Source: Streptomyces rimosus subsp. rimosus (lineage in GTDB: Bacteria; Actinomycetota; Actinomycetes; Streptomycetales; Streptomycetaceae). Taken from it: a stretch of DNA of 64,000 nt. Positions 61,851 to 64,000 of this stretch are shown here, piece by piece (the first letter of the stretch is position 1; every line of letters starts with the position of its first letter). The DNA lies in NCBI RefSeq assembly GCF_000720725.1, contig NZ_JOCQ01000027.1:1-64000 (forward strand), in the 5' to 3' direction. The translations under genes were made by a program, and so were the position numbers. The notes under the pieces are model-generated. The model was not told the origin of the DNA. It made no database searches and saw nothing but the letters and a program-made list of their open reading frames with translations.

Positions 61851-63233
61851 ATGGCCAATTTCGCCAAGTCCAGCGTGCCGCGGTTCTCCGCAGAGGTGTA
61901 CCAGAACGCGTATCTGCCCGAAGGTGGGCGCGAGGTGAACGCCATCGTCACCGTCACCGCCACCGGCGGCGGCACCAGCGGCGGACTGCCCCTCTTCGCC
62001 GCCGCTACGGACGCGGGCGGCCTCGGTGCCGCACGCGGCCGGGACAGCGTCGGGGCCGTCCGGCACGCGGGCGTCGTGATCATGGTGGACTGCTCCGGTT
62101 CGATGGACTACCCGCCCACCAAGATGCGCAACGCGCGCGACGCGACCGCCGCCGCGATCGACACCGTACGGGACGGTGTCGCCTTCGCCGTGGTGGCCGG
62201 CACCCACCAGGCCGCCGAGGTCTACCCGGGCGGCGGCCGGCTCGCGACCGCGGACCCGACCACCCGCGAGCAGGCCAAGGAGGCGCTGCGCAAACTGAGC
62301 GCCGGAGGCGGCACCGCCATCGGCACCTGGTTACGGCTGGCCGACCGGCTGCTGACCGACGCGGACGTCGGCATCCGGCACGGCATCCTGCTCACCGACG
62401 GCCGCAACGAGCACGAGTCGCCCCAGGACCTGCGCGCCACTCTCGACGCCTGCGCCGGGCGTTTCACGTGCGACGCCCGTGGCGTCGGTACGGACTGGGA
62501 GGTCAAGGAGGTCACCGGCATCGCCGCCGCGCTGCTCGGGACGGCCGACATCGTCGCCGACCCGTCCGGCCTGGCCGCCGACTTCACGCGGATGATGGAG
62601 GCGGCGATGGGCAAGGAGGTGGCCGACGTCACCCTGCGGCTGTGGACACCGCAGGGCGCGGAGGTCGCCTTCGTCAAGCAAGTGGCACCGACCGTGGCGG
62701 ACTTGACCGGCCGCCGTACCGAATCCGGCCCGCGGACCGGCGACTATCCGACAGGTTCCTGGGGCGACGAGTCCCGCGACTACCACCTGTGCGTACGGGT
62801 TCCGGCCGCCGAGGTGGGCCAGGAGATGCTGGCCGCGCGGGTCTCCCTCGTCCTCCCCGAACCCGGCGGTTCCGCGCCGCAGACGCTCGCGCAGGGGCTC
62901 GTGCGGGCGGTCTGGACGGACGATATGGCCGCTTCGACCACTATCAACCCCCAGGTCGCCCATTACACGGGGCAAGCCGAACTGGCACAGGTCATCCAGC
63001 AAGGGTTGGATGCCCGCAAGTCGGGCGATGCGGACGGCGCCACGGCCAAGCTGGGGCGAGCCGTACAACTGGCGAGCGCGTCCGGGAACGAGGACACTGC
63101 GAAACTGCTTGCGAAGGTGGTGGACGTCGTCGATGCGGCGACCGGTACTGTGCGACTGAAGGCGAAGGTCACAGAGGCGGACGAGATGACGCTCGAAACG
63201 CGCTCGACCAAGACAGTTCGCGTCAAGAAGTAA
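61851..63233 (+). CDS. VWA-domain protein of the PknG cluster (contains a TTA codon)
   Basis: 460 residues. The VWA domain (about 73-260) has a complete metal-ion-dependent adhesion site: DCSGS at 80-84, the Thr in GGGTAIG near 155, and the Asp in LLTDGRN near 182. A beta-rich region follows, and a C-terminal about 90-residue helical domain. No signal peptide, so cytoplasmic; such proteins usually assemble or recruit partners. Codon 161 (62331-62333) is TTA, the rare leucine codon read only by the bldA tRNA, so full translation may depend on development. It is followed after 51 bp by the last gene. Confidence 0.92.
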   Translation: MANFAKSSVPRFSAEVYQNAYLPEGGREVNAIVTVTATGGGTSGGLPLFAAATDAGGLGAARGRDSVGAVRHAGVVIMVDCSGSMDYPPTKMRNARDATAAAIDTVRDGVAFAVVAGTHQAAEVYPGGGRLATADPTTREQAKEALRKLSAGGGTAIGTWLRLADRLLTDADVGIRHGILLTDGRNEHESPQDLRATLDACAGRFTCDARGVGTDWEVKEVTGIAAALLGTADIVADPSGLAADFTRMMEAAMGKEVADVTLRLWTPQGAEVAFVKQVAPTVADLTGRRTESGPRTGDYPTGSWGDESRDYHLCVRVPAAEVGQEMLAARVSLVLPEPGGSAPQTLAQGLVRAVWTDDMAASTTINPQVAHYTGQAELAQVIQQGLDARKSGDADGATAKLGRAVQLASASGNEDTAKLLAKVVDVVDAATGTVRLKAKVTEADEMTLETRSTKTVRVKK

Positions 63234-63247
63234 CAAACTAGACGTAC

Positions 63248-63265
63248 TACCGAACACAATCGGTA
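63248..63265. promoter_or_regulatory. Inverted repeat before the zinc-ribbon protein gene
   Basis: TACCGA-ACACAA-TCGGTA is a perfect 6-6-6 inverted repeat, 19 bp before the start codon at 63285. It could be an operator or a leader hairpin. Confidence 0.35.
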
Positions 63266-63284
63266 CTGAGGGGGAAGATCCGAC

Positions 63285-64000
63285 ATGCCGACCTGCCCGA
63301 ACGGCCACCAGTCGGTGGCCGAAGACTGGTGCGAGGTGTGCGGCCACCGGATGGCGGGCGCTGTTCCCCCGCCGCCCTCCCTGCCCGCGGGATTCCTCAA
63401 CACGCCGCCGGCCGGCCAGCCGACACCGCCGCCCGCTCCGCAGGGCGGGCCGGGGGCGCAGGGCGGTCCGGGCCCAGGCGCCCAAGGCGGCCCCGGAGGC
63501 CCCGGAGGCCCCGGTGACTCCCAGGGCGGGCAGGGCTTCCCCGGCGGTTCTCCAGGCGGGCAGGGTTTTCCCGGGGGCTCGCAGGGTGGGCAGGATTTCC
63601 CCGGAGCTTCTCAGGGTGGGCAGGGCTTCCCCGGCCCTGGCCAGCCCCCGGCACCGGGACCGGGACCTCAGAACGCGGCACCCCCGGCCCCTCAGGGCCC
63701 GGCGTCCCAGGGCCCGCCGCCGCCCGCACCGCAGGGTGGGCCTGTAGGCCAGGGCCCGGCAGCGCAGGGCCCGATGGGCCAGGGCGGTCCTGGCCCGGCA
63801 CCCGCGCCCGGTCCGCAGGGCGGACACGGCAGCCAGGGCGGACAGGGCGGTTACGGCTTCCCTCCCCCGGCCTCCGGCCCGAGCACCCCGCCGCCCTCCC
63901 CCCAGGGTCCCGGCCCCGCCCAGCCGGGCCCGCCCGCATTCCCGGCCCCTCAGGGCCAGCCCGGCCCTCAGGGCCAGCCCGGTCCGCAAGGCCAGTCCGG
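63285..64000 (+). CDS. Zinc-ribbon protein with collagen-like linker, probably FHA-domain (right end cut)
   Basis: GGGGAAG precedes the ATG at 63285, and the frame is open to the window edge (238 residues). The N terminus is a small zinc ribbon (Cys4, His8 or Cys, Cys16, Cys19: CPNGHQSVAEDWCEVCG), followed by a Gly/Pro/Gln linker of over 200 residues. The linker has GGQGFPGGS-type repeats (30 bp each, about 63525-63635) and PQGQPG units. No FHA domain is visible yet. In Streptomyces, proteins of this design at the end of a kinase-phosphatase-VWA cluster commonly end in an FHA domain that reads phospho-Thr; that part is inference. Confidence 0.8.
   Translation, partial: MPTCPNGHQSVAEDWCEVCGHRMAGAVPPPPSLPAGFLNTPPAGQPTPPPAPQGGPGAQGGPGPGAQGGPGGPGGPGDSQGGQGFPGGSPGGQGFPGGSQGGQDFPGASQGGQGFPGPGQPPAPGPGPQNAAPPAPQGPASQGPPPPAPQGGPVGQGPAAQGPMGQGGPGPAPAPGPQGGHGSQGGQGGYGFPPPASGPSTPPPSPQGPGPAQPGPPAFPAPQGQPGPQGQPGPQGQS

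Noticed and set aside
63397..63939. Minus-strand frame opposite the last gene
   Set aside because: Antisense of Gly/Pro/Gln repeats; the plus-strand zinc ribbon and ribosome site are the better evidence.

Overview
The window is chromosomal DNA from a high-GC actinomycete, almost certainly a Streptomyces. The evidence is the very high G+C with G/C third positions, frequent GTG starts, an almost complete absence of TTA codons, and the gene families present: DUF397/DUF5753 pair, ROK-ABC sugar operon, Fe/Mn superoxide dismutase with a Nur-type box, and a PknG-GlnH-GlnX system. I see no rRNA, tRNA, CRISPR, prophage or insertion sequence. The gene content looks like conserved core chromosome with local gene pairs of the accessory type.

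Layout. 0-4.4 kb: the 5' part of a Hanks-type Ser/Thr kinase (cut by the left edge), a divergent secreted protein with an LPQTG sortase signal, biotin transporter bioY, and the first of two paralogous amino-acid permeases. 4.6-7.8 kb: second permease, an iron-box-like palindrome, sodF with a Nur-type box and a 3'UTR that may give an s-SodF-like RNA, and a mycothiol-dependent reductase homologue. 7.9-23 kb: two pepN aminopeptidases framing a restriction-like/AbiEi protein, a Tat-type metallophosphoesterase, a large secreted subtilase, asd, a DUF1203 protein, a MazEF-like pair and a Uma2 protein. 23-31.4 kb: minus-strand allantoicase, LysR regulator, acyl-ACP desaturase, a tiny secreted/membrane protein, GH29 fucosidase, and malQ coupled to a small repeat protein. 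31.9-37.8 kb: a secreted GH84-like hexosaminidase, HNH nuclease, MscS channel and a hypothetical gene. 38-44.3 kb: a three-subunit molybdenum aldehyde/xanthine oxidoreductase (PaoABC type), a SUKH-like protein, and a DUF397/HTH/ATPase triad. 44.3-51.5 kb: a ROK regulator followed by a sugar ABC importer (binding protein and two permeases; no ATPase), a GH4 phospho-glycosidase and a BadF-type sugar kinase.

51.5-64 kb is the most interesting part. It holds a complete-looking amino-acid-sensing Ser/Thr phosphorylation module: a four-helix GlnX-like membrane protein, a GlnH-like solute-binding protein, an unknown coiled-coil protein, a 1002-residue PknG-like kinase, a PP2C phosphatase, a VWA-domain protein and the start of a zinc-ribbon protein that probably ends in an FHA domain beyond the right edge. 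The kinase, phosphatase and last protein each carry the same kind of N-terminal zinc ribbon followed by a long low-complexity linker. The VWA gene has the only TTA codon I found in the window, so it is a candidate for bldA control. The intergenic regions of this module are full of short tandem repeats (17 bp, 30 bp and 16 bp periods).

How the genes work together: the module can be read as substrate sensing outside the membrane (GlnH), transmission through GlnX, phosphorylation in the cytoplasm by PknG and reversal by PP2C. The sugar operon couples ABC import of a beta-glucoside or chitooligosaccharide to phosphorylation and GH4 hydrolysis under ROK control. The sodF region carries metal-responsive control signals. 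All reading was by eye; no searches, folding or alignments were run.
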